A stretch of 48,759 nucleotides of DNA from Propionivibrio sp. Lineage in GTDB: Bacteria; Pseudomonadota; Gammaproteobacteria; Burkholderiales; Rhodocyclaceae. How positions within the stretch are numbered: the stretch's first letter is position 1; each line of letters begins with the position of its first letter. Under the pieces are notes generated by a model, which saw nothing but the letters and a program-made list of their open reading frames with translations, did no database searches and had not been told where the DNA came from. The stretch is from NCBI RefSeq assembly GCF_016790145.1, contig NZ_JAEUOI010000018.1:1-48759 (forward strand). Direction: 5' to 3'. A program made the position numbers and the translations under genes. Positions 30,863 through 40,034 of this stretch are shown here, piece by piece.

Positions 30863-31951
30863 TTAGCCCGGACGGCGGGCACTTTCCTGCGCAAGCGCGG
30901 CTTGCGGAGAAAGTTTGCGCGAAGCCTGCGTATGCGTCTGCGTACTCTCCATCCAGTGCTTGATCCGGTTGGCATCGCCGACACGCGTCTGTTTTCCTGC
31001 CGAATCCAGTAATACGATGACCACCGGCTTGTCAGCAACGCGTGCTTGCATGACCAGGCACTTGCCGGCTTCATGAATGTAGCCGGTTTTGGACAGACCG
31101 ACATCCCAGGCCGCGCTTTTCACCAGCGGATTCGTGTTGCGATAGGCCAGCTCGCGACCACCGACGTCCACCGTAGCCTCGGACGTTGTCGAAAATTCAC
31201 GAATCAGCGGGTAACGGTGCGCTGCGGCAACCATCTTTGCCAGATCGCGGGCCGTCGATACATTATTGCTGGTCAACCCCGTCGGGTCTTCAAAATGGGT
31301 GTCTCTCATGCCAAGTGCTTGCGCCTTGAGGTTCATGGCGGCCAGAAACGCTGACATTCCTCCCGGATAATGTCGGGCCAGCGCGTTGGCCGCACGGTTC
31401 TCTGAAGACATCAGGGCAAGCAGCAGAGCGTATTCACGTGTCATTACCGAACCGACATGCAGACGCGACCGGCTGCCGCGCAGGTAATCGACATCGTCAT
31501 CCGATATGGTAATGGGTGCGTGCAGGTTCGGCGAACTGTCCAGCACAACCATGGCCGTCATCAACTTGGTGATCGAGGCGATCGGCACCACAGCGCTGGC
31601 GTTCTTCTGGTAGAGAGCGTCGCCACCGACCTGCTCGATGACCAGTGCTGAACCCGATTGCACGACCAGCTTGCTCGTTTCCGTCCATGCTGCCGAGTTA
31701 TTCGCCGCAAGAATACTGGCTGGATTTTTCCTGGGGGTGTACGCGGGTTTGCTCTTCTTGGCTGCGTACGCGGTTTTGCCCTTCTTGGCAACCGGCACGG
31801 CTTTACTCTTCGACACCGTCGATTTGCTCTTCTGCTTTTGTGCAACAGTCCTGGTTATATCTTTTTCAACGGCCTGCGTACTACCGACGCTGGTAACTCC
31901 AACGCCCAGCAACGCAGAGAACAACAACGCAGTTTTCAGCCTGATCTGCAT
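30863..31951 (-). CDS. pbpG: D-alanyl-D-alanine endopeptidase (PBP7/DacB-like)
   Basis: 362 residues from ATG 31951; the upstream ATG is rejected because the signal peptide begins MQIRLKTALLF. A signal peptide (to about 27) is followed by a Lys-rich low-complexity linker (about 38-75) and an S11 peptidase domain. The three active-site motifs are S126-ITK129, S183-E-N185 and K288-T-G290. It trims or cleaves cross-links in periplasmic peptidoglycan. The Lys/Ala/Pro linker resembles that of histone-like proteins and may bind wall polymers. Its gene converges on iclR; promoter upstream at 31952-32074. Confidence 0.9.
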   Translation of the reverse strand: MQIRLKTALLFSALLGVGVTSVGSTQAVEKDITRTVAQKQKSKSTVSKSKAVPVAKKGKTAYAAKKSKPAYTPRKNPASILAANNSAAWTETSKLVVQSGSALVIEQVGGDALYQKNASAVVPIASITKLMTAMVVLDSSPNLHAPITISDDDVDYLRGSRSRLHVGSVMTREYALLLALMSSENRAANALARHYPGGMSAFLAAMNLKAQALGMRDTHFEDPTGLTSNNVSTARDLAKMVAAAHRYPLIREFSTTSEATVDVGGRELAYRNTNPLVKSAAWDVGLSKTGYIHEAGKCLVMQARVADKPVVIVLLDSAGKQTRVGDANRIKHWMESTQTHTQASRKLSPQAALAQESARRPG

Positions 31952-32074
31952 TGGAAAAACCTCCCGCAAAAATCGATTATGAGAACAATTCTGACTGAGT
32001 CTATCATCGTAAATAATAAAATCAAGAAAAATAACGAGATAGCGATAGTAGTTAAGAGACGACTTGAAACATTA

Positions 32075-33235
32075 TTATGCGGAGAAAAAAGCCGCGACTT
32101 CTTCACGGCGTGCCATCGCGTCTTTGTACCCGAGCTCGATCAGAACGCGCGTATAGGAACTCTCGAACAAGAGATAGCTGGCCAAGGCCCCACCTTTTGA
32201 GTTCATTGCTCCTACCCCCCGAAGAAGCCAGCGCACCGGCCAAGGCAAGGCATTAACATGGTGAGTGGCTAGTGAATCAAGTTGTTCCGATGGCGAAAAA
32301 ACCAGGGTCATAATCGGCCGCAGTGGAATTTTCATCTGTTCTTTGACATTATCAGGAATAGCCGACAAGGTACGGTTGATTCGTTGCATTCGTTCAATAT
32401 CTACAGACATACTATCAATGAAGATTGATGACAGTGCATGGCCGGCGATCTGTGCCAGCGTCGGATAGGTGCTGGATCTTTCGCGCGCCGCTTTCTCGAA
32501 CATCCGACCCGCAGCAATAACCAGCACTTTTTCTGCGCCAAGATGAATCGCCGGAGAAATTGGTGCCAACTGGCGCATTGAGCCATCACCAAAAAATTCA
32601 CGATTAAGACGAACGGCTGGAAAGATGAAAGGGATCGCGCTGGACGCCATCAAATGATCCATATTGAGTTGCGGTATGCGACAGCCGAAGCGATGCGTTC
32701 GCTCCCAGGTTTCCACATCAGGGCGGGCCTGAAAAAAACTGACGCTTTGACCGGAGCTATATCCGGATGCCGTGAGACTGACTGCATAGAGCGAACCGCT
32801 GGCAATTGATCGGCCAATGTTGCGAAAATCCAGCCTTTGTTCCAGTAACTGTCGCAATGGCGTATTGTCGAGCAGTGAGCGCGGAGTTTGTTTGAACAGC
32901 CAGCCAAACATAAGCGCACCCAACCAGCTCGCGCTGGAAGCAGCGATCCCTACAAGATCGGAGCGATAAACCTGACCTGCACGAAAGTTGCTCCAGACAT
33001 CCGCCAGATTTTCGACAGCAACGCTGAAGTTGTCGGCATTACAAGCCAATGCTACCGCATTGATGGCACCGGCAGAGGTGCCACAGAGAATCGAAAAAGG
33101 ATTGCGGCCGGCTTCGGGCAACAGATCACGAATGGCGAGCAATACTCCGGCCTGATAGGCAGCTCGGGCACCGCCACCCGCTAGGATCAGTGCCGTTCTG
33201 CCGTTGCTGACCGAAAAAGAACCCTGTCGATTCAT
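32075..33235 (-). CDS. Patatin-like phospholipase
   Basis: 386 residues. The oxyanion motif LAGGGARAAYQAG (18-30), the nucleophile GTSAG with Ser54, and the catalytic Asp in FFGDGSMRQ (about 215; the usual DGG is DGS here) form the Ser-Asp dyad. A long C-terminal domain beyond the patatin core is unassigned. The protein lacks a signal peptide, so it is probably cytoplasmic or membrane-associated and acts on phospholipids. Divergent from pckG. Confidence 0.9.
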   Translation of the reverse strand: MNRQGSFSVSNGRTALILAGGGARAAYQAGVLLAIRDLLPEAGRNPFSILCGTSAGAINAVALACNADNFSVAVENLADVWSNFRAGQVYRSDLVGIAASSASWLGALMFGWLFKQTPRSLLDNTPLRQLLEQRLDFRNIGRSIASGSLYAVSLTASGYSSGQSVSFFQARPDVETWERTHRFGCRIPQLNMDHLMASSAIPFIFPAVRLNREFFGDGSMRQLAPISPAIHLGAEKVLVIAAGRMFEKAARERSSTYPTLAQIAGHALSSIFIDSMSVDIERMQRINRTLSAIPDNVKEQMKIPLRPIMTLVFSPSEQLDSLATHHVNALPWPVRWLLRGVGAMNSKGGALASYLLFESSYTRVLIELGYKDAMARREEVAAFFSA

Positions 33236-33384
33236 GGTATGCCTAATGATAACTGGATTGATGCTTTATGGGGCAACAGTGGGCGATCACAAGCTGAACG
33301 AGGCGTCCACAATCCGCCAGCAAAGGACGTTTGGTCAGCTAACTTGAAATACCAGCCTTGTGACAGCTTGACCGAATTGAGCTA

Positions 33385-33393
33385 TGGTATAAT
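33385..33393 (+). promoter_or_regulatory. Extended -10 promoter for pckG
   Basis: TGGTATAAT fits an extended -10 (TGn-TATAAT). No -35 lies at the best spacing (TTGACC at 33368-33373 is only 14 bp upstream), which suits an extended -10 type. Transcription would begin near 33400, leaving a leader of about 200 nt. Confidence 0.5.
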
Positions 33394-33493
33394 TTTTTTT
33401 TGCTAAAACTAGTAAAACCAACGTCGGGCATGACTAGATTATCGGGCCCTTCGCTGAACAAGTTTTTTATCCAGCCGCGACCGATGTAACACC

Positions 33494-33540
33494 GCGCCCG
33501 GATTGTTCCGGTCTGTTCCGGATCCATCGGGCGTGTTTTT
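33494..33540 (+). terminator. Terminator-like hairpin in the pckG leader
   Basis: GCGCCCG (33494-33500) pairs with CGGGCGT (33528-33534), and TTTTT follows (33536-33540), ending 56 bp before the pckG start. The loop holds two TTCCGG strings. It may act as an attenuator, or be a terminator for unrelated upstream transcription. Confidence 0.5.
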
Positions 33541-33596
33541 AATGTGCCGCAGCATGGTTTCCCTGTTTTATAACTGTCCTTGGAGGGTGAACTGTC

Positions 33597-35429
33597 ATGA
33601 CTCAAACAATATCCATCAATGCCCCTGATTACGTCAAGCACGAAGGCCTGAAGAAGTGGGTCGCCGAAGTCGCAGCTCTGGTCACGCCCGACCGTGTTGT
33701 TTGGGCCGACGGTTCGCAGGAAGAGTATGACCGTCTGTGCAACGAACTGGTCGAAGCCGGCACTTTCATCAAGCTAAAGAAACGCAAGAATTCTTTCTTG
33801 GCCTTTTCCGATCCTTCCGACGTAGCTCGCGTTGAAGACCGCACCTACATCTGCTCCGAAAAGAAAGAAGATGCCGGACCGACCAACAACTGGGAAGACC
33901 CGGCCAAGATGCGCGAGACGCTTAAAGGCGTTTTCAAGGGCAGCATGAAGGGTCGTACCATGTACGTTATCCCCTTCTCGATGGGCCCGATCGGTTCCCC
34001 GATTGCACAGATCGGCATTGAAATCACCGACAGCGCCTACGTCGTGGTCAACATGCGCATCATGACTCGCATGGGCAAGGATGTCTTCCCGGTGCTGGGT
34101 ACCGACGGCATGTACGTGCCCTGCGTTCACACCATCGGCGCACCGAAGGAAACCGGCCAGAAGGATCCGAAGTGGCCGTGCAACCCGACCGTCAAATACA
34201 TTGTTCATTACCCCGAAACCCGTGAAATCTGGTCCTATGGTTCCGGTTACGGTGGCAACGCGCTGCTCGGCAAGAAATGTCTGGCGCTGCGCATCGCTTC
34301 AAACATGGCGCGTGACGACGGCTGGCTGGCCGAGCACATGCTGATCCTCGGTGTCGAATCGCCTGCCGGCGACAAACACTACGTCGCCGCCGCCTTCCCG
34401 TCGGCCTGCGGCAAGACCAACTTCGCCATGCTCGTCCCGCCGAAGGAAATGAAGGGCTGGAAGATCACCACCATCGGTGACGACATTGCCTGGATCAAGC
34501 CGCGCAAGGACAAGAACGGCGTCACCCGTCTCTACGCGATCAACCCGGAAGCCGGCTTCTTTGGCGTTGCCCCGGGCACCAACGACAAGACCAACTTCAA
34601 CGCCATGGCCTCGCTGGCCGAAAACACCATCTTCACCAACGTCGCGCTGACCGACGATGGCGATGTGTGGTGGGAAGGCATGGGCCCGGCACCGGCACAC
34701 GCCATCGATTGGCAGGGCAACGACTGGACGCCGGAAATTGCCAAGGAAAAAGGCACCAAGGCTGCACACCCGAACTCACGCTTTACCGCACCGGCTTCGC
34801 AGTGCCCGTGTATCGACAAGGACTGGTCGAACGCCGACGGCGTGCCGATTTCGGCCTTCCTGTTCGGTGGACGTCGTGCTTCGACCGTGCCTCTGGTCTG
34901 CCAGACCGCCGACTGGGAGCACGGTGTTTTCGCTGCAGCCACGCTTGGTTCCGAAACAACCGCTGCGGCCTTCGGCCAGCAAGGCGTTGTCCGTCGCGAC
35001 CCGTTTGCCATGCTGCCGTTCTGTGGCTACAACATGGCCGATTACTACAGCCACTGGCTGAAGATGGGCGCCGTAGCCGACAAGCAAGTACCGATTTTCG
35101 TGGTCAACTGGTTCCGCACCGACGAAAAAGGCGGCTTCGCCTGGCCTGGCTTCGGTGACAACGCCCGCGTTCTCAAGTGGATCATCGAGCGCTGTGAAGG
35201 CAAGGTTGGCGGCCAGCAAACCGTCCTTGGCGTAATGCCCAACTACGAAGACATGGACTGGACCGGTGCTGATTTCTCCAAGGCGCAGTTTGCCAACGTG
35301 ACCAACCTCGACAAGCAAACCTGGCAGGGCGAACTCGAAGGCGTCAAGGAATGGTTCGGCAAGATGGGCACCAAGCTTCCTGCCAAGCTGGCGACCATCC
35401 GCGACGATCTCGCAGCCAAGTTCGCCTAA
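33597..35429 (+). CDS. pckG: Phosphoenolpyruvate carboxykinase (GTP)
   Basis: 610 residues. It converts oxaloacetate and GTP to PEP, CO2 and GDP, the entry to gluconeogenesis from organic acids. The kinase P-loop PSACGKTN (268-275) is diagnostic for the GTP type, as are [20 protein letters not shown] (active-site Lys) and [19 protein letters not shown] near the C-terminus. GGAGG lies 9 bp before the ATG. A strong terminator 20 bp after the stop shows it is monocistronic. Fits the acetate and lactate use suggested by neighbouring genes. Confidence 0.97.
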   Translation: MTQTISINAPDYVKHEGLKKWVAEVAALVTPDRVVWADGSQEEYDRLCNELVEAGTFIKLKKRKNSFLAFSDPSDVARVEDRTYICSEKKEDAGPTNNWEDPAKMRETLKGVFKGSMKGRTMYVIPFSMGPIGSPIAQIGIEITDSAYVVVNMRIMTRMGKDVFPVLGTDGMYVPCVHTIGAPKETGQKDPKWPCNPTVKYIVHYPETREIWSYGSGYGGNALLGKKCLALRIASNMARDDGWLAEHMLILGVESPAGDKHYVAAAFPSACGKTNFAMLVPPKEMKGWKITTIGDDIAWIKPRKDKNGVTRLYAINPEAGFFGVAPGTNDKTNFNAMASLAENTIFTNVALTDDGDVWWEGMGPAPAHAIDWQGNDWTPEIAKEKGTKAAHPNSRFTAPASQCPCIDKDWSNADGVPISAFLFGGRRASTVPLVCQTADWEHGVFAAATLGSETTAAAFGQQGVVRRDPFAMLPFCGYNMADYYSHWLKMGAVADKQVPIFVVNWFRTDEKGGFAWPGFGDNARVLKWIIERCEGKVGGQQTVLGVMPNYEDMDWTGADFSKAQFANVTNLDKQTWQGELEGVKEWFGKMGTKLPAKLATIRDDLAAKFA

Positions 35430-35449
35430 GCAGACCCGGTTACACCAAG

Positions 35450-35477
35450 AAAGGCCGCCCTTTGGCGGCCTTTTTTT
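35450..35477 (+). terminator. Rho-independent terminator after pckG
   Basis: AAGGCCGCC and GGCGGCCTT pair around CTTT and run into a seven-T tract. Confidence 0.92.
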
Positions 35478-35530
35478 CGCCGGTGTTCCGGTTAAACTAC
35501 CCGCATCCTTACCGTATCGTTCAATTTGCC

Positions 35531-36700
35531 ATGCCAGGTTTTCCCGCCAGCCGCCTTGCCGGAATCGCACCCTTCCACGTCATGGAGTTGCTGACACGCG
35601 CCAAGGCTCTGGAAGCCGAAGGCCGGGATATCATCCACATGGAAGTCGGCGAACCGGACTTCCCGACACCCGACCCGATCATTGCCGCCGCGCAGGCTCA
35701 CATTGCCACCGGTCGTGTGTTCTATACCTCTGCGCTTGGCCTGCCCGAACTGCGCAGTGCCATTGCCGGTTTCTATGCAACACGCTACGGTCTCACCGTA
35801 CCGGCCTCGCGCATCGTCGTCACCGCAGGGGCTTCGGGCGCTCTGCTGCTGGCGCTGGCTTGCCTTGCCGAACCCGGCAGCGAATGGCTGCTGACTGACC
35901 CGGGTTATCCCTGCAACAGCAACATCGTGCGCAGCTTCGAGGGAAAGCCCGTCTTCATTCCCGTGCACGCCGAAAACAACTTTCAGCCGACGCTCACCGA
36001 TCTCGAACAGTACTGGAACGAGCGCACGGCCGGTGCCCTATTCGCTTCGCCAGCCAATCCCACCGGCACCCTGCTTGATGACAATGTACTGGCGGCCATT
36101 GCCGGGTTTGTAAGGCACAAAAGGGGACAACTGATCGTTGACGAGATCTATCACGGACTCACCTACGAGCGTGAGGCCACAACGGCGCTGCAATTCGGAG
36201 ACGATATTTTTGTCGTGCAGAGCTTCTCGAAGTATTTCAACATGACCGGATGGCGCCTTGGCTGGCTGGTTGTCCCGGAGCGATTTGCGCGCGATATCGA
36301 AAAGCTGGCGCAGAATCTTTTCATTGCCCCCTCCACCCCGGCCCAATACGCGGCACTGGCGGCATTCCAGCCGGATACGATCGCCATTCTTGAGAAACGA
36401 CGCATCGAGTTTCGTCGACGTCGCGACTATCTCGTACCCGAAATCGAAAAGCTCGGTTTCCGTTTGAGCGCCGAACCAGAAGGTGCCTTCTACCTCTATG
36501 CTGACTGCAGTAAATTTACCTCGGACAGTGAGCGCTTTGCCCGCGACCTGCTCGATACGGCCGGCGTCGCAACCACACCGGGGCTTGATTTCGGCTCGCA
36601 TGCGGCAAAGTCCCACTTGCGCTTCGCCTATACCACCCGCAGCGAACGTCTGATTGAAGCCGTGGATCGCATCCACCACTATTTGGTCAAATCGCGCTAA
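35531..36700 (+). CDS. PLP-dependent class I/II aminotransferase
   Basis: 389 residues from ATG 35531; the longer frame runs through the pckG terminator and is rejected. It is a fold-type I aminotransferase: MEVGEPDFPTPDPI near the N-terminus, DPGYPCNSN, ASPANPTGTLLDD, DEIYHGLTYE, and the PLP Lys in SFSKYFNMTGWRLGW (about 233). The exact substrate (aspartate, alanine or aromatic) cannot be told from sequence alone. It has its own promoter region only 54 bp after the pckG terminator. Confidence 0.93.
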   Translation: MPGFPASRLAGIAPFHVMELLTRAKALEAEGRDIIHMEVGEPDFPTPDPIIAAAQAHIATGRVFYTSALGLPELRSAIAGFYATRYGLTVPASRIVVTAGASGALLLALACLAEPGSEWLLTDPGYPCNSNIVRSFEGKPVFIPVHAENNFQPTLTDLEQYWNERTAGALFASPANPTGTLLDDNVLAAIAGFVRHKRGQLIVDEIYHGLTYEREATTALQFGDDIFVVQSFSKYFNMTGWRLGWLVVPERFARDIEKLAQNLFIAPSTPAQYAALAAFQPDTIAILEKRRIEFRRRRDYLVPEIEKLGFRLSAEPEGAFYLYADCSKFTSDSERFARDLLDTAGVATTPGLDFGSHAAKSHLRFAYTTRSERLIEAVDRIHHYLVKSR

Positions 36701-36722
36701 ACACTCGCGCGCAACTCCATGC

Positions 36723-36753
36723 AAAAAAAGAGGCGTAAAAAACGTTACGCCTC
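36723..36753 (-). terminator. Rho-independent terminator for the histone-like gene
   Basis: On the minus strand GAGGCGTAA and TTACGCCTC pair and are followed by seven T. It lies 56 bp beyond the stop codon of the histone-like gene and may also work for the plus-strand aminotransferase. Confidence 0.85.
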
Positions 36754-36809
36754 AGGCAAAGCAAAAACAGGTGGGGCAAGCAGGCTGCCCCCACCCGGCC
36801 ATGCCGCAG

Positions 36810-37346
36810 TTACTTCGGACGTGAGCCCGTCGGAAACGGCCAGGCGCCAGTCGGGTTTAGTGCCGACTTTAATCCAGGTGTTGCTGCCGTTGATGGGGCC
36901 GACGCTGCCTGAGGCGCTGGTGCCGGTTTTTTTGCTGCTGGCTTCTTGGCGGCCGGCTTGGCCGCAGCTTTCGGAGCGGCCTTCTTGGCGGCCGGTTTGG
37001 CTGCAGCTTTTGGAGCGGCCTTCTTGGCGGCCGGTTTGGCTGCAGCTTTTGGAGCCACCTTCTTGGCTACCGGTTTGGCTGCAGCTTTTGGAGCCGCCTT
37101 CTTGGCTACCGGTTTGGCCGCAGCTTTTGGGGCCGCCTTCTTGGCGGCCGGTTTGGCCGCAGCCTTGGGAGCCGCCTTCTTGGCGGCCGGTTTGGCTGCA
37201 GCTTTTGGAGCCGCCTTCTTGGCGGCCGGTTTGGCCGCAGCCTTGGGAGCCGCCTTCTTTACCGCCGGTTTGGCAGCGGCTTTCGGCGCTACCTTCTTGG
37301 CGGCCGGCTTCGCAGCCACCGCGGGTTTCTTTGCACTTGTTGCCAT
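36810..37346 (-). CDS. Histone H1-like / AlgP-like Lys-Ala-Pro repeat protein
   Basis: 178 residues from ATG 37346, preceded by AGGAGG. After a short MATSAKKPAVAAK start, nine near-identical 13-residue units (KKAAPKAAAKPAA) make up about 120 residues; Val replaces Ala in four of them. The tail (PAPAPQAASAPSTAATPG, then a Trp-containing end) is unrelated. This composition is like the DNA-binding tails of histone H1 and AlgP-type proteins, which bind DNA non-specifically. The 39-bp units are nearly identical in DNA, so copy number probably varies between strains. The opposite-strand open frames are shadows. Confidence 0.88.
   Translation of the reverse strand: MATSAKKPAVAAKPAAKKVAPKAAAKPAVKKAAPKAAAKPAAKKAAPKAAAKPAAKKAAPKAAAKPAAKKAAPKAAAKPVAKKAAPKAAAKPVAKKVAPKAAAKPAAKKAAPKAAAKPAAKKAAPKAAAKPAAKKPAAKKPAPAPQAASAPSTAATPGLKSALNPTGAWPFPTGSRPK
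36940..37310. repeat. 39-bp tandem repeat within the histone-like gene
   Basis: About nine copies of a 39-bp unit encoding KKAAPKAAAKPAA. Copies differ by a few bases (GCC/GCT, TTT/TTG), so it is prone to slippage and recombination without changing frame. Confidence 0.85.
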
Positions 37347-38076
37347 GTCAACCTCCTTCTCTGATTTCAAGGAAAAATTCAAGCTAGAGCACTGCAAAAA
37401 ACGATCCGAAAAAACCGGACCATTCAATGGGCGTATCTGAAATGCGCCTATTGAATCCGTAAGCGGCGACTTCCGCCGAGAAATATGACAAACATCCTGG
37501 CTTGCATGCGCACCAGGCAACGGCGCATTCGTGTAAATCGTGGATCGAACATAGCGCTCGACGGAACGATCAACCAGGCGACAATAATCCAAGAACCGGG
37601 ACACGGCGTAAGGGAAAATTGAAGCTGCCGAAAGCAATCGGGAGGTTGAAAAAAAACGCGCAAAACAAAGAGGGGCAGGTGCCTGGGCAAGACCGGAAGT
37701 TGCCGGTGAGCACGATATGCATGATGAGTAGAAGTGAATTCCTTGTTCTTGCAATCCGGTTACGTCCATCACAATCGGCATTCAGAGGCTAGCGAAGCAA
37801 ACCAGCCCGACACGAAAACCAGCACAAAGTAGAAATTTGGCACTCACACTCAAACTACTAGATGTTGTGCCGCCCTTGCAAATTGCGACTAATTGTAGTA
37901 GCGCATACCACTTGACGCAAGAAATTTATTATGTATTTCAAAAACAATATGCAAGTTGTCTCAATTCAACAACGCGAATTTTTCAATTACGTGGAACCTG
38001 AATAGCATAGTGCTGCAGCGTTAGTACGCCATATAGAAATAATGACAAAAAGAAAGCGCCCGTGCCACAACAAAGA
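37347..38076. other. 730-bp non-coding region between the histone-like gene and ampD
   Basis: This is the longest gap in the window. The part nearest the histone-like gene should hold its promoter. The segment at about 37850-38050 is AT-rich with short A and T runs. I find no gene, no strong hairpin and no clear repeat. A small RNA cannot be ruled out. Confidence 0.5.
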
Positions 38077-38664
38077 TCAACGCGCTCGCCCAAGCAATGC
38101 GCCAAGGGGTGCAAGCCGCTGCCAGTCAAAGCACTGCCCGGGATCCGTCTTGCGCCCTGGAGCTATATCGGAATGTCCTACGACAGAATTAATCGGATAA
38201 CACACGCTTAACGACTGAATCAGATCGACAAGCCGCAGATACTGTGCAACCTCGAAGGGCAACTCATCACAACCCTCCAGTTCGATGCCGATCGAGAAAT
38301 CATTACACCGCTCGCGGCCATTCCAGAATGACACGCCGGCATGCCAGGCACGCTGCAGACAGGACACGAACTGAATCAATGCTCCGTCGCGCCGAATCAG
38401 GAAATGCGCTGAAACACGCAGGCCGCTGATCCTGGAAAAATAGGGATGCGCGTCGGGATCCAGCGAATTGGTGAACAAGCGCGCAATATCGTCGCTGCCG
38501 AACTGCGCGGGAGGCAAACTGATGGCATGTACCACCACCAGCGAGATGGCCTCCCCGGCGGGTCGATCATCAAAGTTTGGCGAGTCGATACGCCGTGCGG
38601 CACTCATCCAGCCATCGATCGAGAGGCCGGCAGCCGCCGCCCGATCTTCACCCATGCCGTTCAT
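38077..38664 (-). CDS. ampD: 1,6-anhydro-N-acetylmuramyl-L-alanine amidase AmpD
   Basis: A 195-residue cytoplasmic zinc amidase of peptidoglycan recycling. Zinc ligands fit H46 (VVVHAIS), H164 (GHSDIAPG) and D174, with K172 (RKTDPG) and E128 (IGIELEG) as the catalytic and structural residues known from Citrobacter AmpD. It removes the peptide from anhydro-muropeptides. The start ATG overlaps the pilR stop as ATGA, the arrangement usual in this group of betaproteobacteria. Confidence 0.93.
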   Translation of the reverse strand: MNGMGEDRAAAAGLSIDGWMSAARRIDSPNFDDRPAGEAISLVVVHAISLPPAQFGSDDIARLFTNSLDPDAHPYFSRISGLRVSAHFLIRRDGALIQFVSCLQRAWHAGVSFWNGRERCNDFSIGIELEGCDELPFEVAQYLRLVDLIQSLSVCYPINSVVGHSDIAPGRKTDPGQCFDWQRLAPLGALLGRAR

Positions 38665-40034
38665 TCTTCAATACCGAGCCGTTCAATGCGATAACGCAAG
38701 GAGCGGAAAGTCACACCGAGCAACCTAGCCGCAGCCGTCCGGTTAAAACCTGTTTTAGCCAGCGCCTCGAGAATCAGTTGTTTTTCGACACGATTCACAT
38801 GATCATCAAGGGTTTCGCCATTGCGGGCGACTTCGCCGTCAATAGCCGACTCGGCCGCGAGTTGAAGATCATCAAGCACCACCTTGCCGTCAACACACAA
38901 GGCGGTTGCCCGCTCGAGAATGTTCTCAAGCTCACGCACATTGCCGGGATAAGCATAAGCACAAAGTGCGCGCATTGCTTCCGGAGACAACTCCGGAGGA
39001 CTGGCTCCGCAAATCCGCGAGAGCATCGCCTTTACCAGCAGCGGGATGTCCTCCTGACGCTCGCGCAGCGTCGGCATTTTCAACTCGATCACATTCAGCC
39101 GGTAATACAGATCCTGGCGAAACGTCGCCGCATCAACACAATCCTTAAGCTTGCGGTGTGTTGCCGAAACGATGCGCACATCGACTGTTTCTTCATTGGT
39201 GCTCCCGACCTTGCGTACTTTCTTTTCCTGAATCACGCGCAGTAGCTTGACCTGCATGATCAAGGGCAAATCGGCCACCTCATCAAGGAACAGCGTTCCG
39301 CCGTTTGCCGCCTGAAAGAAACCGTCACGATCACTCTCGGCTCCGGTAAAGGCTCCTTTGCGGTATCCAAAGAACTCGCTCTCCATCAAATTCTCGGGGA
39401 TTGCACCGCAATTCACCGGAACGAAGGGTGCCGCATGACGTGCGCTCTGACCGTGGATCAGCCGTGCCGCAAGCTCCTTGCCGGTTCCAGATTCTCCCGA
39501 GATATATACTGGCGCCTGACTACGCGCCAGTTTGACAATCATCTCGCGCGCATAGTCGATGGCCGGAGACTCGCCAATCAGTTGCGCCGCCATACCCGCA
39601 ACAGCCGATGTGCCGTCCTGCAATTCACCGGCTTGCGGCAGACTGAGCGCCGACTTGATCAAGGTTCGCAGTTGATGCAGTGCAACCGGTTTGGCCAGAT
39701 AATCGAATGCCCCGGCCTTCAACGCCGCCACCGCATTATCAGCGCTACCAAAGGCCGTAATCACGGCTACCGGTGTTTCTCCATAGTGCGTGCCTATCAG
39801 GCGCACTATTTCCAGACCCTCGCCATCGGGAAGACGCATATCGGTCAGACACAGACTGTAATGCTCGCGCTCGAGAAAGCTCCTGGCTTCGGCCACCGTA
39901 CCTGCACAATCAGCCGAAAGGCCCATGCGCGCCAGCGTCAGATCGAGGAGTTCGCGAATATCCGCCTCATCATCAACCACCAGAACCCTCGCCAACTCGC
40001 CACGTGCTCGACGCCCCACTTTGCTTACTGACAC
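38661..40034 (-). CDS. pilR: NtrC-family sigma54 response regulator PilR
   Basis: 457 residues from GTG 40034, chosen because GGGGAGGG lies 7 bp upstream; the upstream TTG is less likely. The receiver domain has D65 as phosphoacceptor (LTDMRLPDG) and a conserved Lys (LAKPV). The AAA+ domain has Walker A (SGESGTGKE), the sigma54-contact GAFTGA loop and Walker B (LFLDEV). A Fis-type HTH with FNRTAAARLLGVTFRSLRYR ends the protein. With PilS it activates pilin transcription via RpoN. Its start overlaps the end of pilS and its stop overlaps ampD. Confidence 0.93.
   Translation of the reverse strand: MSVSKVGRRARGELARVLVVDDEADIRELLDLTLARMGLSADCAGTVAEARSFLEREHYSLCLTDMRLPDGEGLEIVRLIGTHYGETPVAVITAFGSADNAVAALKAGAFDYLAKPVALHQLRTLIKSALSLPQAGELQDGTSAVAGMAAQLIGESPAIDYAREMIVKLARSQAPVYISGESGTGKELAARLIHGQSARHAAPFVPVNCGAIPENLMESEFFGYRKGAFTGAESDRDGFFQAANGGTLFLDEVADLPLIMQVKLLRVIQEKKVRKVGSTNEETVDVRIVSATHRKLKDCVDAATFRQDLYYRLNVIELKMPTLRERQEDIPLLVKAMLSRICGASPPELSPEAMRALCAYAYPGNVRELENILERATALCVDGKVVLDDLQLAAESAIDGEVARNGETLDDHVNRVEKQLILEALAKTGFNRTAAARLLGVTFRSLRYRIERLGIEE

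Larger units (their letters stand above)
33236..33596. other. 361-bp region between the patatin gene and pckG
   Basis: The region holds the pckG promoter and a long leader, described in separate entries. The 130 bp next to the patatin gene show no clear promoter. Confidence 0.5.

Noticed and set aside
36940..37310. CRISPR-like array
   Set aside because: The regular 39-bp units have no unique spacers and encode a continuous protein repeat.
36719..37387. Pro/Trp/Leu repeat frame and Ala/Gly/Phe repeat frame on the plus strand
   Set aside because: Both are antisense readings of the 39-bp tandem array in the histone-like gene. The minus strand has the ribosome site and the terminator.
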